DNA from: UBA4951 sp963652335
Lineage (GTDB): Bacteria; Bacillota_I; Bacilli_A; RFN20; CAG-826
Direction: 5' to 3'
Length of the DNA stretch: 64,000 bases
NCBI GenBank assembly: GCA_963652335.1
Contig: CAVJSS010000003.1
Span: 24,044 to 88,043 of the forward strand
Shown here: positions 52,261 to 60,552 of the stretch, one piece after another
Position numbering within the stretch: position 1 is the stretch's first letter
How the letters are laid out: every line of letters begins with the position of its first letter
Position numbers and translations under genes: made by a program
The notes under the pieces: generated by a model
What the model saw: only the letters and a program-made list of their open reading frames with translations
Database searches by the model: none
What the model was told of the DNA's origin: nothing

Positions 52261-55200
52261 CTACGAAACCTTCAAGGAAAGGCTGGGGCGGACGCCGTTG
52301 ACGGAGGAGTCGACGTGGTTGCCGTAGTGGAGGTCGCCGTCCGCGGGCACGTACCAAACGTACCTGGAATCGTAGTAATTAGGGGAGCGGGTCCAGTAGT
52401 AGCCATGCCCATCAGTCGTAGTATACGCGCCTCTCGCTTCCGCGTAATCGGTCGCCTTGCATTTTCTGTCGGCATAGGATGTGAATCCGTAGTTTCCGTT
52501 TGTGAGATCGGCATAGCTTGGCAGGAATACCTTGTCGTTCGTGTTCTCGCAGACATATGGGTTGGATGAATATCCGGTCGTCGCGACGGAGTTGTCGACC
52601 TCCGTCGTGGCGATAAGGGAATCGTCGTAATAGAATGCTTGGTCGAGGAAATCGGAGTTCAGCCAAGAACGGATCTCGGAATTCTTGTAGTTGTTGGCAT
52701 AAAAACCGTCTTTCAGACCGTCGTAACTTCCGTTATATCTGTGGGCATTAAGGATCACGTCGGACATCATAAGCGCGGTCCCGTCGCCGTTTTCTAGGAA
52801 TCTCCACTTTATCGGCTCGACTTTGTAGAAAGAAGCATCGTAATAGCAATACCTATCGCCTTCGTAGGCGTAGTAGCCTTGCTTATCGATCGTGCCATCT
52901 GATTTGATCTCGGAGGTTAGTTTCGCGTCGGCCACTTTCGTCTGAGGGTATTCGCCGTTCTGATGCCTCGTTATCGTCTTTGTCACCGCGTTCGTGACGA
53001 TGTCTTCGGAAATATTCTTTATCGATTTGTCCCAGCCAAGGAACAAAGTGACGTTTGTGTCGTCGTAGCTGAACGCCATCTCATAAGGATAGGAGGCGTC
53101 GGTTCCATCCTTGAAATAATGGGAATAAAGGGTTTTATCGCCGTCCATGAACGTTACTTTGTGTCCGGTGAACGTGCGGACACTGTAGTTGGCCGTGAAA
53201 ACGGTTGGAGACGAGATGTTCGAAAGCGTTTTATCCCAATTTTGGAAAGTGTAGTCGGTTATCGACGTGCCGTCGGCCTCTTGGTCCCTTTCCGGGGTAT
53301 CTCCGAGGTATTCGGCTTGGCCGCCTTTGAAGACATAGGATTCATGGAGCTTGGTCCCGTCGTAGTTCTTGAAGGTGCAAAGATAGCTTGCGTTCTCGCC
53401 GTATTGGGCGGTGAATGTGGCGTCCTCCGTGATGTTTTTGAGCGATTTGTCCCAACCGGAGAAGGTATATGACGTGAGGGTGCCGTTCCCGTCGTCCACG
53501 CTTGGTTTGGTCGGCTTATCGCCTTGGTATTCGGCGCGGTCGCCGTTTCCGCAATAGGCGGTATAGAGCTCGGTCCCATCATAATTGACAAATGTGCATT
53601 TTATGGCGTTGGGGGCGTAGAATTTGGCGGTGAATACCGTATCTTCCTTTATCGAATCGAGGGATTTGTCCCAGCCGTCGAACGTCCAGACCAAGGTTTG
53701 GTCGCCGGAGACGGTATCAGGCTTGGTCGGGGTCTCGCCTTTGTAATCTACCGATTCGCCGAAGTTCACGGACGTTTTGTAGAGGATGGTGCCGTCGTAG
53801 TTCTTGAATGTGCAATCCTTCAGCGACTCGAACTGGGCGGTGAATATGGTTGGGGCTTGGATGTTGGTCAATGGCTTGTCCCAGCCGGAGAAGGTCCAAT
53901 CCACTGCGTATCCGTCAATGGTCTCGCTGGGCTTCTCGGGGGTTGGGCCATCGTAAACGATGTCGGAGCCTTTCTCGTAATAGAATTCGTATATCTTGGT
54001 CCCGTCGTAGTTCTTGAAGATGCATGGGACGTAGGTTATGGCGTCGTTTCCCTTGAAGTTGCCGGATCTGGACCAGGAGCCGTTTTCCTTCACGTAATAG
54101 TCCCAATTGTCCAGATCGACGTAGGAGTCGCCGTCTTTTCCGAGGGTGTCGAGAGGGACGCCGTGGCCGCGCAAGAGGGTGCTTCTGTCCTCGTTTTCCA
54201 AAGACGTCACCCTCGTTGTCAGGCCGTCTATTTTGTCGTTGTAGTCTGATTGTATCTTCTCTATCTTTTCGGCCATCTCGTCCTTGAGGAATGATATCTC
54301 GCCTTTTAGGGCCAATATCTCCGATTCTATGGAGGACGCTTTGGCTTCGTAGGCCGATTGCAACGTGCTTATCTTGCCGTTGTAGTCGTCTTCCAAAGCC
54401 TTTTTGTCCTTCTCTTCTTGCGCCTTCAGCTCATCGATGGAGGAGCGGCAGGAGGATATGCTGGATTCCAATGTGGCGCATTTTGATTCGTAATCGGCTT
54501 TGAGCTCCGCAATTTTTTTGTCATATTCTTCCTTGATCTCATCCTTGGTCGTAGCGAGATCGGAGGCGGCTTTGTCGGAAAGGGTTTGGATTTTGCTTTC
54601 GTAATCGGACTTGAGATCGGCGAGTTTGCCGTTATAGTCCTCCTCAAGGGCTTTTTTGTCTTTCTCGTGCTGCGTTTTCAGCTCGGAGATGGATGAGGAA
54701 CAATCGGATAGGCCGGATTCGAGATCGGCTATTTTCTTATCGTAGTCCGCTTGGAGATCCGCGAGTTTCTTGTCGTAGTCCGATTTGAGATCGGCTATTT
54801 TCCTGTCATAGTCGTCTTGCATTTCCTTTTTTGCAGTGGCCAAGTCCTCTTTGGTTTTGTCTGAAAGGGCGGCTATCTTGGCATCGTAGTCAGCTTTGGC
54901 GGTAGCAAGATCGGAGTCATGCTTTTGTTTCAGAGAAGCAAGTTCGGCTTCGTCTTTCGATATCCTTTCCTCCAAGGTAGCAACTTTGTTGTCGATGTAG
55001 TCTTTTAGGTCGGAGATGTCATTTTCATGCTTTTCGGAGAGCTCTTTTTTGGCTGCTTCGAGATCCTCTTTGAGCTTCGCTATCTTTTCCTGATTCTCGG
55101 CTATCTTGGCGTTGATCGTCTCGATCTTGGCGGAATAGTCATCTTTGACGGCTTTGATCTCGGAAGCCATTTGGTCTTGGAGGGCCTTGATTTGGGCTTT

Positions 55201-55338
55201 GAGGTCGTTAAGCTCGTCCTGGAGGGCGGTGATCTGGCTTTGGAGATCGGCTATGTCGTCTTTGGTGCAGCCTGTTAGGGCCGTAATGCCCAAAACGGAC
55301 GCCGATAGCGCCAAAACCATTTTCAGTTTGTTTTTCAT
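52261..55338 (-). CDS. DGR target: variable surface lipoprotein with coiled coil, WDK repeats and C-type-lectin-like domain
   Basis: This protein has 1025 aa from MKNKLKMVLALSASVLGI, with a lipobox ending LTGC24, so it is exported and lipid-anchored. Residues about 25-395 are a long Lys/Glu/Asp coiled coil with DYDKKIADL-type repeats. A GKDGDSYVDL linker follows at about 410. Five repeats of about 67 aa (FKNYDGT...FSGWDKSL) span about 452-790. Residues about 792-1025 form a DUF6273/C-type-lectin-like domain (PIKWRFLENGDGTALMMSD). Residues about 983-1021 are encoded by VR. The upstream frame to 55449 lacks a signal and is not used. Confidence 0.92.
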   Translation of the reverse strand: MKNKLKMVLALSASVLGITALTGCTKDDIADLQSQITALQDELNDLKAQIKALQDQMASEIKAVKDDYSAKIETINAKIAENQEKIAKLKEDLEAAKKELSEKHENDISDLKDYIDNKVATLEERISKDEAELASLKQKHDSDLATAKADYDAKIAALSDKTKEDLATAKKEMQDDYDRKIADLKSDYDKKLADLQADYDKKIADLESGLSDCSSSISELKTQHEKDKKALEEDYNGKLADLKSDYESKIQTLSDKAASDLATTKDEIKEEYDKKIAELKADYESKCATLESSISSCRSSIDELKAQEEKDKKALEDDYNGKISTLQSAYEAKASSIESEILALKGEISFLKDEMAEKIEKIQSDYNDKIDGLTTRVTSLENEDRSTLLRGHGVPLDTLGKDGDSYVDLDNWDYYVKENGSWSRSGNFKGNDAITYVPCIFKNYDGTKIYEFYYEKGSDIVYDGPTPEKPSETIDGYAVDWTFSGWDKPLTNIQAPTIFTAQFESLKDCTFKNYDGTILYKTSVNFGESVDYKGETPTKPDTVSGDQTLVWTFDGWDKSLDSIKEDTVFTAKFYAPNAIKCTFVNYDGTELYTAYCGNGDRAEYQGDKPTKPSVDDGNGTLTSYTFSGWDKSLKNITEDATFTAQYGENASYLCTFKNYDGTKLHESYVFKGGQAEYLGDTPERDQEADGTSITDYTFQNWDKTLSNISSPTVFTANYSVRTFTGHKVTFMDGDKTLYSHYFKDGTDASYPYEMAFSYDDTNVTLFLGWDKSIKNISEDIVTNAVTKTITRHQNGEYPQTKVADAKLTSEIKSDGTIDKQGYYAYEGDRYCYYDASFYKVEPIKWRFLENGDGTALMMSDVILNAHRYNGSYDGLKDGFYANNYKNSEIRSWLNSDFLDQAFYYDDSLIATTEVDNSVATTGYSSNPYVCENTNDKVFLPSYADLTNGNYGFTSYADRKCKATDYAEARGAYTTTDGHGYYWTRSPNYYDSRYVWYVPADGDLHYGNHVDSSVNGVRPSLSLKVS
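52276..52390 (-). repeat. DGR variable repeat (VR) at the 3' end of the target gene
   Basis: It encodes RSPNYYDSRYVWYVPADGD and the following residues to VRPSLS, ending four codons before the stop. Asn codons of the template have become Tyr, Pro, Asp, His, Gly, Ser or Val. The scaffold residues RSP, DSR, DG and NGVRP are kept, as expected for a lectin-like fold with variable surface positions. Confidence 0.95.
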
Positions 55339-55419
55339 ATTCGGGTTCTTTCCTTTTTGGATATGGGCCGTCCTTATTTTTGGAAGGCTCATCAAAACGA
55401 ACTCTTTTAGAGTTGATGT

Positions 55420-55449
55420 GTTAAGTCTAAGCCCCCCCAGAAAAGTCAA
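55420..55449 (-). promoter_or_regulatory. Candidate promoter of the DGR target with a G7 tract in its spacer
   Basis: On the minus strand TTGACT (55449-55444) is followed by TTTCT and seven G residues (55438-55432), then CTTAGACTTAAC. No -10 box is at perfect spacing: TAGACT is 14 bases away and CTTAAC 18. A change in tract length would alter the spacing and so promoter strength. The start codon lies about 80 bases downstream. Confidence 0.55.
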
Positions 55450-55597
55450 TATGAAAACGGCGTTTTGCCGTTACGATCAAATGTTTTTCGAATAATTGCT
55501 TTCGAAAAAGCATCAATTGATCAGCTCTTGGATTTGCATGGATTAACGCATGGCGGCTTTGAGGATTGCAAATGAAACAGCAATGTGAACGGCCTTT

Positions 55598-55650
55598 ATA
55601 CGAAAACGCCCCGGTTTTCATAGATTGTTTATGATGATCTCGGGGCGTTT
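55598..55650 (-). terminator. Hairpin after the zinc-ribbon membrane protein gene
   Basis: On the minus strand AAACGCCCCG pairs with CGGGGCGTTT across a loop of about 28 bases, followed by TTCG. It is a probable terminator separating this gene from the DGR target. The rest of 55450-55597 holds no gene. Confidence 0.6.
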
Positions 55651-55652
55651 CT

Positions 55653-56546
55653 CTATTTTTTGCCTGCTTTGTATTTGTTTTTGATGATTTCTTTTTTGAA
55701 TGGGCTGAATTTGACGTGATCGATGACGACGAATATGAGCGTGGCGATCAAGGCAAGAAGCGGAATGATTATCCAAACATTGTATTTGTCATAAGGAACG
55801 CCGCCGGAAATATATGGTATTTTGGAATAGACGAGCATTACGATCAAATAAGCGCTTATGCCGATAAGGTTGTAGGATACGTTGGTGAACGAAAGCATGC
55901 CTCCGTTGGCATAAGCGAAGGATTGTTCGTTCTTGCCTTGCTTGTTGTTGAGAATCTTGTCATAAAGCTCATAGGCATAGTTGTTGAGGTCTCTCAAATT
56001 GTTGAAATTCTTGACTATTTTGACGATTCCGATGATGATGCTTACGAGAATCGTGACCACAATGATGGATAAGATGCTGGCACTGGGGATGCTAAAGACG
56101 CTAAGGCTTTCACCCTCGGCAAGCGTTTTGATATAGCTGACGACGATGGTGAAGAACGAATGGGTTTGGGATGTTTTTACCCCTTCGATAGTGATCGTTT
56201 CGCTTAAGAAAGGGATGAATAACGTCAGAAGCATCCCTAACATAAGCAGGAAATTGCTGACGATCGTATAAACGACATGGCTTTTGATGGTTTTTGAATT
56301 GCGCGAAATGATCGAGTCGGCCGAATCGGCTTGTTTTTCGTCATTGGATATTTCGTCATTTTCTTTTACGGATGGATCGGGTTCTTCGATTTGAATTGGC
56401 TTGGGTTCTTCTTTTGGAACGCCTATGGGGGCGACGACGATTTCTTCTTCCTCTTTGCTTTGGAAGGAAAATGGTTGCCCACAATTGGAGCAGAACTTGG
56501 CTTCTTCTTCAAAAACGTTGCCGCATTTCGGACATTTGTATTTCAT
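55653..56546 (-). CDS. Zinc-ribbon multi-pass membrane protein
   Basis: This 297-aa protein begins with a zinc ribbon (CPKCGNVFEEEAKFCSNCGQ, residues 4-23), followed by an acidic linker and four hydrophobic helices (about 92-116, 150-178, 218-240 and 250-275). The family is not recognised beyond zinc_ribbon_2 plus membrane domain. The candidate promoter far upstream carries a G7 tract like that of the DGR target, suggesting common switching. Function unknown. Confidence 0.75.
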   Translation of the reverse strand: MKYKCPKCGNVFEEEAKFCSNCGQPFSFQSKEEEEIVVAPIGVPKEEPKPIQIEEPDPSVKENDEISNDEKQADSADSIISRNSKTIKSHVVYTIVSNFLLMLGMLLTLFIPFLSETITIEGVKTSQTHSFFTIVVSYIKTLAEGESLSVFSIPSASILSIIVVTILVSIIIGIVKIVKNFNNLRDLNNYAYELYDKILNNKQGKNEQSFAYANGGMLSFTNVSYNLIGISAYLIVMLVYSKIPYISGGVPYDKYNVWIIIPLLALIATLIFVVIDHVKFSPFKKEIIKNKYKAGKK

Positions 56547-56667
56547 GTTATGTTTCCCTTCTTTTTAGGCGAAGGCCGCAAAATGGAAAATTCGCTCGTT
56601 TGATTGGATGAATCATGAAGTTTGCCCAATTGGTCCAATATGGCCTTTCGCTTTTCTGCTTACGATT

Positions 56668-56691
56668 AAAACATGGAGACCCCCCCGTCAA
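56668..56691 (-). promoter_or_regulatory. Candidate G7-tract promoter of the zinc-ribbon membrane protein
   Basis: On the minus strand TTGACG (56691-56686) runs directly into a G7 tract (56686-56680), followed by TCTCCATGTTTTAATC, giving possible -10 boxes TTTAAT or TTAATC at 15-16 bp. It has the same design as the DGR target promoter. Confidence 0.5.
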
Positions 56692-56956
56692 TAAGAAAAG
56701 CGTCAATCCATCAGATCGTTGGCGTCGATTGGCAGGCAGCTGTGAAACAGCTCGAATGACTCAATCGCATTAAAACGGGACCCATGGATGAATGTTGTTG
56801 GACATGGTTAGCCCAAAACGGATTTTTCCAAAATTCGTCTAAAGTTCAATTTAAAGTTCGGATGATGGTTTCTTGGTTCCTCGAGTGAACTTTCGGGCAA
56901 TTCGTGGCTGTCGTTAAAACCTTCGATAACAACGAATCATTTTTTCGCATTCTGCG

Positions 56957-57035
56957 TTTCATTTAGAAAACGCAACATATTGGGCCGAATTTCATTTAGA
57001 AAATGCAACTATTCCAATGCATTTATCTTTTAGAA
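56957..57035 (+). repeat. Orphan 33-bp repeat array identical in type to that of ATPase C
   Basis: TTTCATTTAGAAAACGCAAC begins at 56957 and TTTCATTTAGAAAATGCAAC at 56990, again a 33-bp period, with a decayed third copy near 57023. No ATPase gene follows on the + strand; ATPase D runs convergently and has different repeats. The surrounding 56692-57172 holds no other recognisable gene. Confidence 0.8.
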
Positions 57036-57172
57036 GAATGGTTCGAATCATATTTTGCTTGCCGTTTTGAGCTTGTTAATCATCGTTTTTCGGATATAGA
57101 CATTCGAATCGGCTTCTTAAGCCTATCTGCCAACCAGGATTTAGATGGATGAAGAAATCTAAAGAAAGATAT

Positions 57173-58444
57173 TCAATTCTTCAAACAGCCTATAGGAACG
57201 ATGTATATGCCGTCTTGTCTTCGATAGGCATAATCGCCGGTCGCCGTCAAAATCATTTTGAATGATGGGGCATTCATCTTCTCGGTATCGATTTTATCTC
57301 CTAGGGCATTTAGCGATTTCACCCCATCGTTTATGGCATCCACGCCACCTAGTTTTATTTCGACCAGGCCGTAATTGCCGTTTCTCAAATGGATGACGGC
57401 GTCACATTCAAGACCGCTTTTGTCACGATAATGATATACGTCTCCATATAAGCTTTCGGCGTATATCCTAAGATCCCTTATAGCCAAACATTCGAAAAGG
57501 AACCCGAATGTTTTGATATCGTCGAAAAGATCGTTTGGCCCAAGTCCCAATGCCACAACTGCGATCGAGGGATCGGAAAAATACCTCGTGTCAGTGGTTC
57601 TTATGGCGGATTTGCTTCTGACGTTTGGATTCCATGCCGGCATGTCTTCGATGACATAAAGCTTTTTCAAAGCATTGACATAGGTGGAAAACGTATTGTC
57701 GCTCATGGTATCTGCTTCATTGGAAACGATATCCTTTTTCATCGATGAATATGCCATCTGCCCGCCGATGCTTCTGGCATATGATTTTAGGATTTTCCTG
57801 ACTCTATCCTCTTTTTTGCTGATTCCGTCTACCCTGCTAACATCGGATTTTACGATGCCATCCAAATAATCATACGGTTGGAGGAGAGCGATGTTTTCAT
57901 CCATGAAAATGGAATGCGGCCAGCCGCCTCTGCAGATTATGAAGGCTATTTCTTTTAGCGAAAGCGAGCTGTTTCCTTCGATTTTTTGCGGATTGGAAAA
58001 CAGCTCTTTCAAAGAAACTTCGCCAGAAGATTCCCCTGATTCGAACAACGACATCGTCCTCATTTTCAGCCAAGAGAACCGTCCGGTACCGGAATGGGTT
58101 ATTTCTTTGGAATCCAAAGCAGATGAAGAGCCGGTCAATATGAATTGCCCTTCCAATGACCTCTCATCCACTTCATATCTTACGGCATCCCATATCAATG
58201 GGGCTATTAGCCATTCGTCGATAAGCCTAGGGCATTTTCCTTTCAAAAGGGCAGATGGCTCGATTTGAGACAGTTGAATGTTATATTGGCGTTTTTTCGG
58301 ATCGTCCATTTTGAGCACGCTTTCAGCTTGCTGCATCGCCGTGGTCGTTTTGCCACACCACTTGGGTCCTTCGATGACGACCGCGCCTTTCGATCTTAAT
58401 TTCAATTGGAGCATTTCATCCGCTATTCTCTTTTTGTAAATCAT
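57173..58444 (-). CDS. AAA ATPase with DUF4143 (ATPase D)
   Basis: This protein is 423 aa from MIYKKRIADEMLQLK; the ATG at 58459 is less likely because the GAAAGGG ribosome binding site lies within that extension. It has Walker A EGPKWCGKTTTA (about 25-36), a Walker B-like PRLIDEW and the sensor LTGSSSAL. The C-terminal nuclease-like signature GLECDAVIHLRNGNYGLVEIKLGG has Asp, Glu and Lys in place. It is a third subfamily, the widespread ATP-binding protein type. Four 23-bp repeats lie upstream. Confidence 0.85.
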   Translation of the reverse strand: MIYKKRIADEMLQLKLRSKGAVVIEGPKWCGKTTTAMQQAESVLKMDDPKKRQYNIQLSQIEPSALLKGKCPRLIDEWLIAPLIWDAVRYEVDERSLEGQFILTGSSSALDSKEITHSGTGRFSWLKMRTMSLFESGESSGEVSLKELFSNPQKIEGNSSLSLKEIAFIICRGGWPHSIFMDENIALLQPYDYLDGIVKSDVSRVDGISKKEDRVRKILKSYARSIGGQMAYSSMKKDIVSNEADTMSDNTFSTYVNALKKLYVIEDMPAWNPNVRSKSAIRTTDTRYFSDPSIAVVALGLGPNDLFDDIKTFGFLFECLAIRDLRIYAESLYGDVYHYRDKSGLECDAVIHLRNGNYGLVEIKLGGVDAINDGVKSLNALGDKIDTEKMNAPSFKMILTATGDYAYRRQDGIYIVPIGCLKN

Positions 58445-58510
58445 AATGAGCCCTTTCATTCACTAAATGATTTTAATGCGAAAATGGCTGTTAACAATGG
58501 TTTTTGATGA

Positions 58511-58602
58511 AGTTGGCGGAAAATAATTGAGTGAGTTGGCGTATTTTTATTGATGAGGTTGGCGAAAAATTATTGAGTGAATTGGCATTTATTAGCGGAA
58601 TC
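58511..58602 (-). repeat. Four 23-bp tandem repeats upstream of ATPase D
   Basis: Units begin at 58511, 58534, 58557 and 58580 with an exact 23-bp period; the core is (A/G)GTTGGCG followed by an AT-rich stretch ending TTGA(G/T)(T/G)(G/A). The fourth is degenerate (AATTGGC). The array lies about 65 bases upstream of the ATPase D start. The rest of 58603-58704 holds nothing recognisable. Confidence 0.8.
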
Positions 58603-58704
58603 GTTTCTTCGCCATCCAATCTTTGGATATCCGATTTTTTCGATCTTTAACAAACCAAAAAGACAAAACGAACGGGTATCTATCGTTTTTATTGGAGGCG
58701 TTCC

Positions 58705-60516
58705 TTATTCTTCGTCATCGATGGAAAGAACGGACATGAAGGCTTCTTGGGGGATTTCGACGGATCCCACCGCTTTCATCCTCTTTTTGCCTTCTTTTTG
58801 CTTTTCCAAAAGTTTTTTCTTTCTGGATATGTCTCCGCCGTAGCATTTGGCCAAGACGTCTTTTCTGACGGCTTTGATATCGGCTCTGGCGATGACTTTG
58901 CCGTTTATCGCGGCTTGGACAGGGACGGCGAATTGTTGCCTTGGAATGATGTTTTTCAATCTGGAGACCAAACGGAGGCCTCTATCGTAGGCCGTCGGCT
59001 TATAGACGATGCAAGATAAGGCATCGACCGGCTCTCCGTTAAGAAGGATGTCCATCTTGGATAATGGGGCTTCTTTGTATTCTTCGATCTCGTAATCCAA
59101 AGAGGCATAGCCTTTGGTGGCGGATTTCAAAGTATCGAAGAAATTGTAGATGACTTCCGATAAGGGCAGTTCGTATTTCAAAATGACCCTCGTATCGTCG
59201 AAATAGATCATGTCTTTATAGACTCCTCTTCTGCTTTGGCAAAGCTGCATGACGGGTCCGACATAATCTTTCGGGGTCATGATCTCGGCGTTCACGAATG
59301 GTTCCTTGATGGCTTTGACTTTGGTCATTTCTGGGAGATCCGACGGGTTTTCGAGCATGAAAGTGGAGCCATCGGTCAAAACGATCTCATATTGAACAGA
59401 AGGGGCGGTTAAGATGATATCCATCCCATATTCCCTTTCCAGCCTTTCTTGGATGACATCGATATGCAAGAGGCCCAAAAAACCGACGCGGAAGCCAAAG
59501 CCTAACGCTTGAGAGCTTTCAGGCTCGTAAGTCAAAGAAGAATCGTTGAGGGTCAGTTTGCCTAAGGCGTCTTTAAGATCCTCATAACGCTTGGAATCCA
59601 CTGGATATATGCCGCAATAAACCATCGGGTTGATCTTCCTATATCCAGGGAGAGGCTCTTTGGCCGGATTGGAGGATAAAGTTACGGTTTCGCCTGGGAA
59701 GACGTCTTTTATATCCTTCATCGTGGCGCAGATATATCCTACGTCTCCGGCGGATAGCTCGGATACCTGCGCTTCTTTGGGGGTGCGGATCCCCACTTCC
59801 GTGACTTCGTATTCTTTGTTGGCTTGCATAAGCAAGATCTTATCGCCCGGTTTGACCGTTCCGTTTTTGACGCGGATAAGGGCCACGACCCCGCGGTATG
59901 AATCATAATAGCTATCAAAGATAAGGGCCTGCAATGGTGCGCTTTCATCCCCGCTAGGAGGAGGGACCAGTTCGACGATCTTCTCTAAGACGTTTGGGAC
60001 GCCAAGGCCGGTTTTGGCTGATACTTCGCAAGAATCCGCTGATGATAGGCCGATTCTTTCTTCGATTTCCTTTTTGGCTGCTTCGACGTTGGCGGATGGG
60101 AGATCGACTTTGTTTATGACCGGGATGATCATCAGATCGTTATCGATGGCAAGATAAACGTTGGCAAGGGTTTGGGCTTGGACGCCTTGGGTCGCGTCGA
60201 CCACCAAAAGGGCTCCTTCGCAGGCTGCCAATGACCTTGAGACTTCGTAAGTGAAATCGACATGTCCCGGGGTATCGATGAGGTTAAAGATGTAGGTATT
60301 GCCGTCTTTTGCCTTATAAGTGACGGTTACGGCGTTTAGTTTGATCGTTATTCCGCGTTCCCTTTCTAAGTCCATCGAATCAAGCATCTGTTCTTTGAGT
60401 TCTCTTTGGGAAACCGCGCCGGTCAATTCCAAAATGCGGTCGCAGAGAGTGGACTTGCCATGGTCGATATGGGCGATGACGGAGAAGTTTCTTATTAAGG
60501 AGCGGTCGACTTTCAT
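58705..60516 (-). CDS. lepA: Elongation factor 4 (LepA)
   Basis: This 603-aa translational GTPase acts on stalled or initiating ribosomes. It has the G1 motif AHIDHGKST, G3 DTPGHVDF, G4 NKVDLPSA, the LepA-specific C-terminal domain and the tail GGDISRKKKLLEKQKEGKKRMK. The start at 60516 (MKVDRSLIRNFSVIAH) is conventional. A TATAAT box ends seven bases before it, without a ribosome binding site. It follows the XPD-like helicase gene by 36 bases. Confidence 0.96.
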   Translation of the reverse strand: MKVDRSLIRNFSVIAHIDHGKSTLCDRILELTGAVSQRELKEQMLDSMDLERERGITIKLNAVTVTYKAKDGNTYIFNLIDTPGHVDFTYEVSRSLAACEGALLVVDATQGVQAQTLANVYLAIDNDLMIIPVINKVDLPSANVEAAKKEIEERIGLSSADSCEVSAKTGLGVPNVLEKIVELVPPPSGDESAPLQALIFDSYYDSYRGVVALIRVKNGTVKPGDKILLMQANKEYEVTEVGIRTPKEAQVSELSAGDVGYICATMKDIKDVFPGETVTLSSNPAKEPLPGYRKINPMVYCGIYPVDSKRYEDLKDALGKLTLNDSSLTYEPESSQALGFGFRVGFLGLLHIDVIQERLEREYGMDIILTAPSVQYEIVLTDGSTFMLENPSDLPEMTKVKAIKEPFVNAEIMTPKDYVGPVMQLCQSRRGVYKDMIYFDDTRVILKYELPLSEVIYNFFDTLKSATKGYASLDYEIEEYKEAPLSKMDILLNGEPVDALSCIVYKPTAYDRGLRLVSRLKNIIPRQQFAVPVQAAINGKVIARADIKAVRKDVLAKCYGGDISRKKKLLEKQKEGKKRMKAVGSVEIPQEAFMSVLSIDDEE

Positions 60517-60552
60517 AGCAAAGATTATAACCAAAGCTTTCTTTTTTAAGAA

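Larger units (their letters stand above)
50476..55338 (-). mobile_element. Diversity-generating retroelement (target-VR, hairpin, avd, TR, spacer, RT)
   Basis: All parts of a DGR are present on the minus strand in the order known from Bordetella phage BPP-1: target gene with variable repeat, accessory protein Avd, template repeat, reverse transcriptase. TR and VR align over 115 bp and differ almost only at template adenines, the hallmark of mutagenic retrohoming. No phage structural genes or integrase are nearby, so it is a chromosomal DGR. It lies inside an accessory island with ATPases C and D. Confidence 0.95.

Noticed and set aside
52272..54647. Several 60-240-codon frames antisense to the DGR target gene
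   Set aside because: They are shadows caused by the repetitive codon pattern of the coiled coil and WDK repeats.
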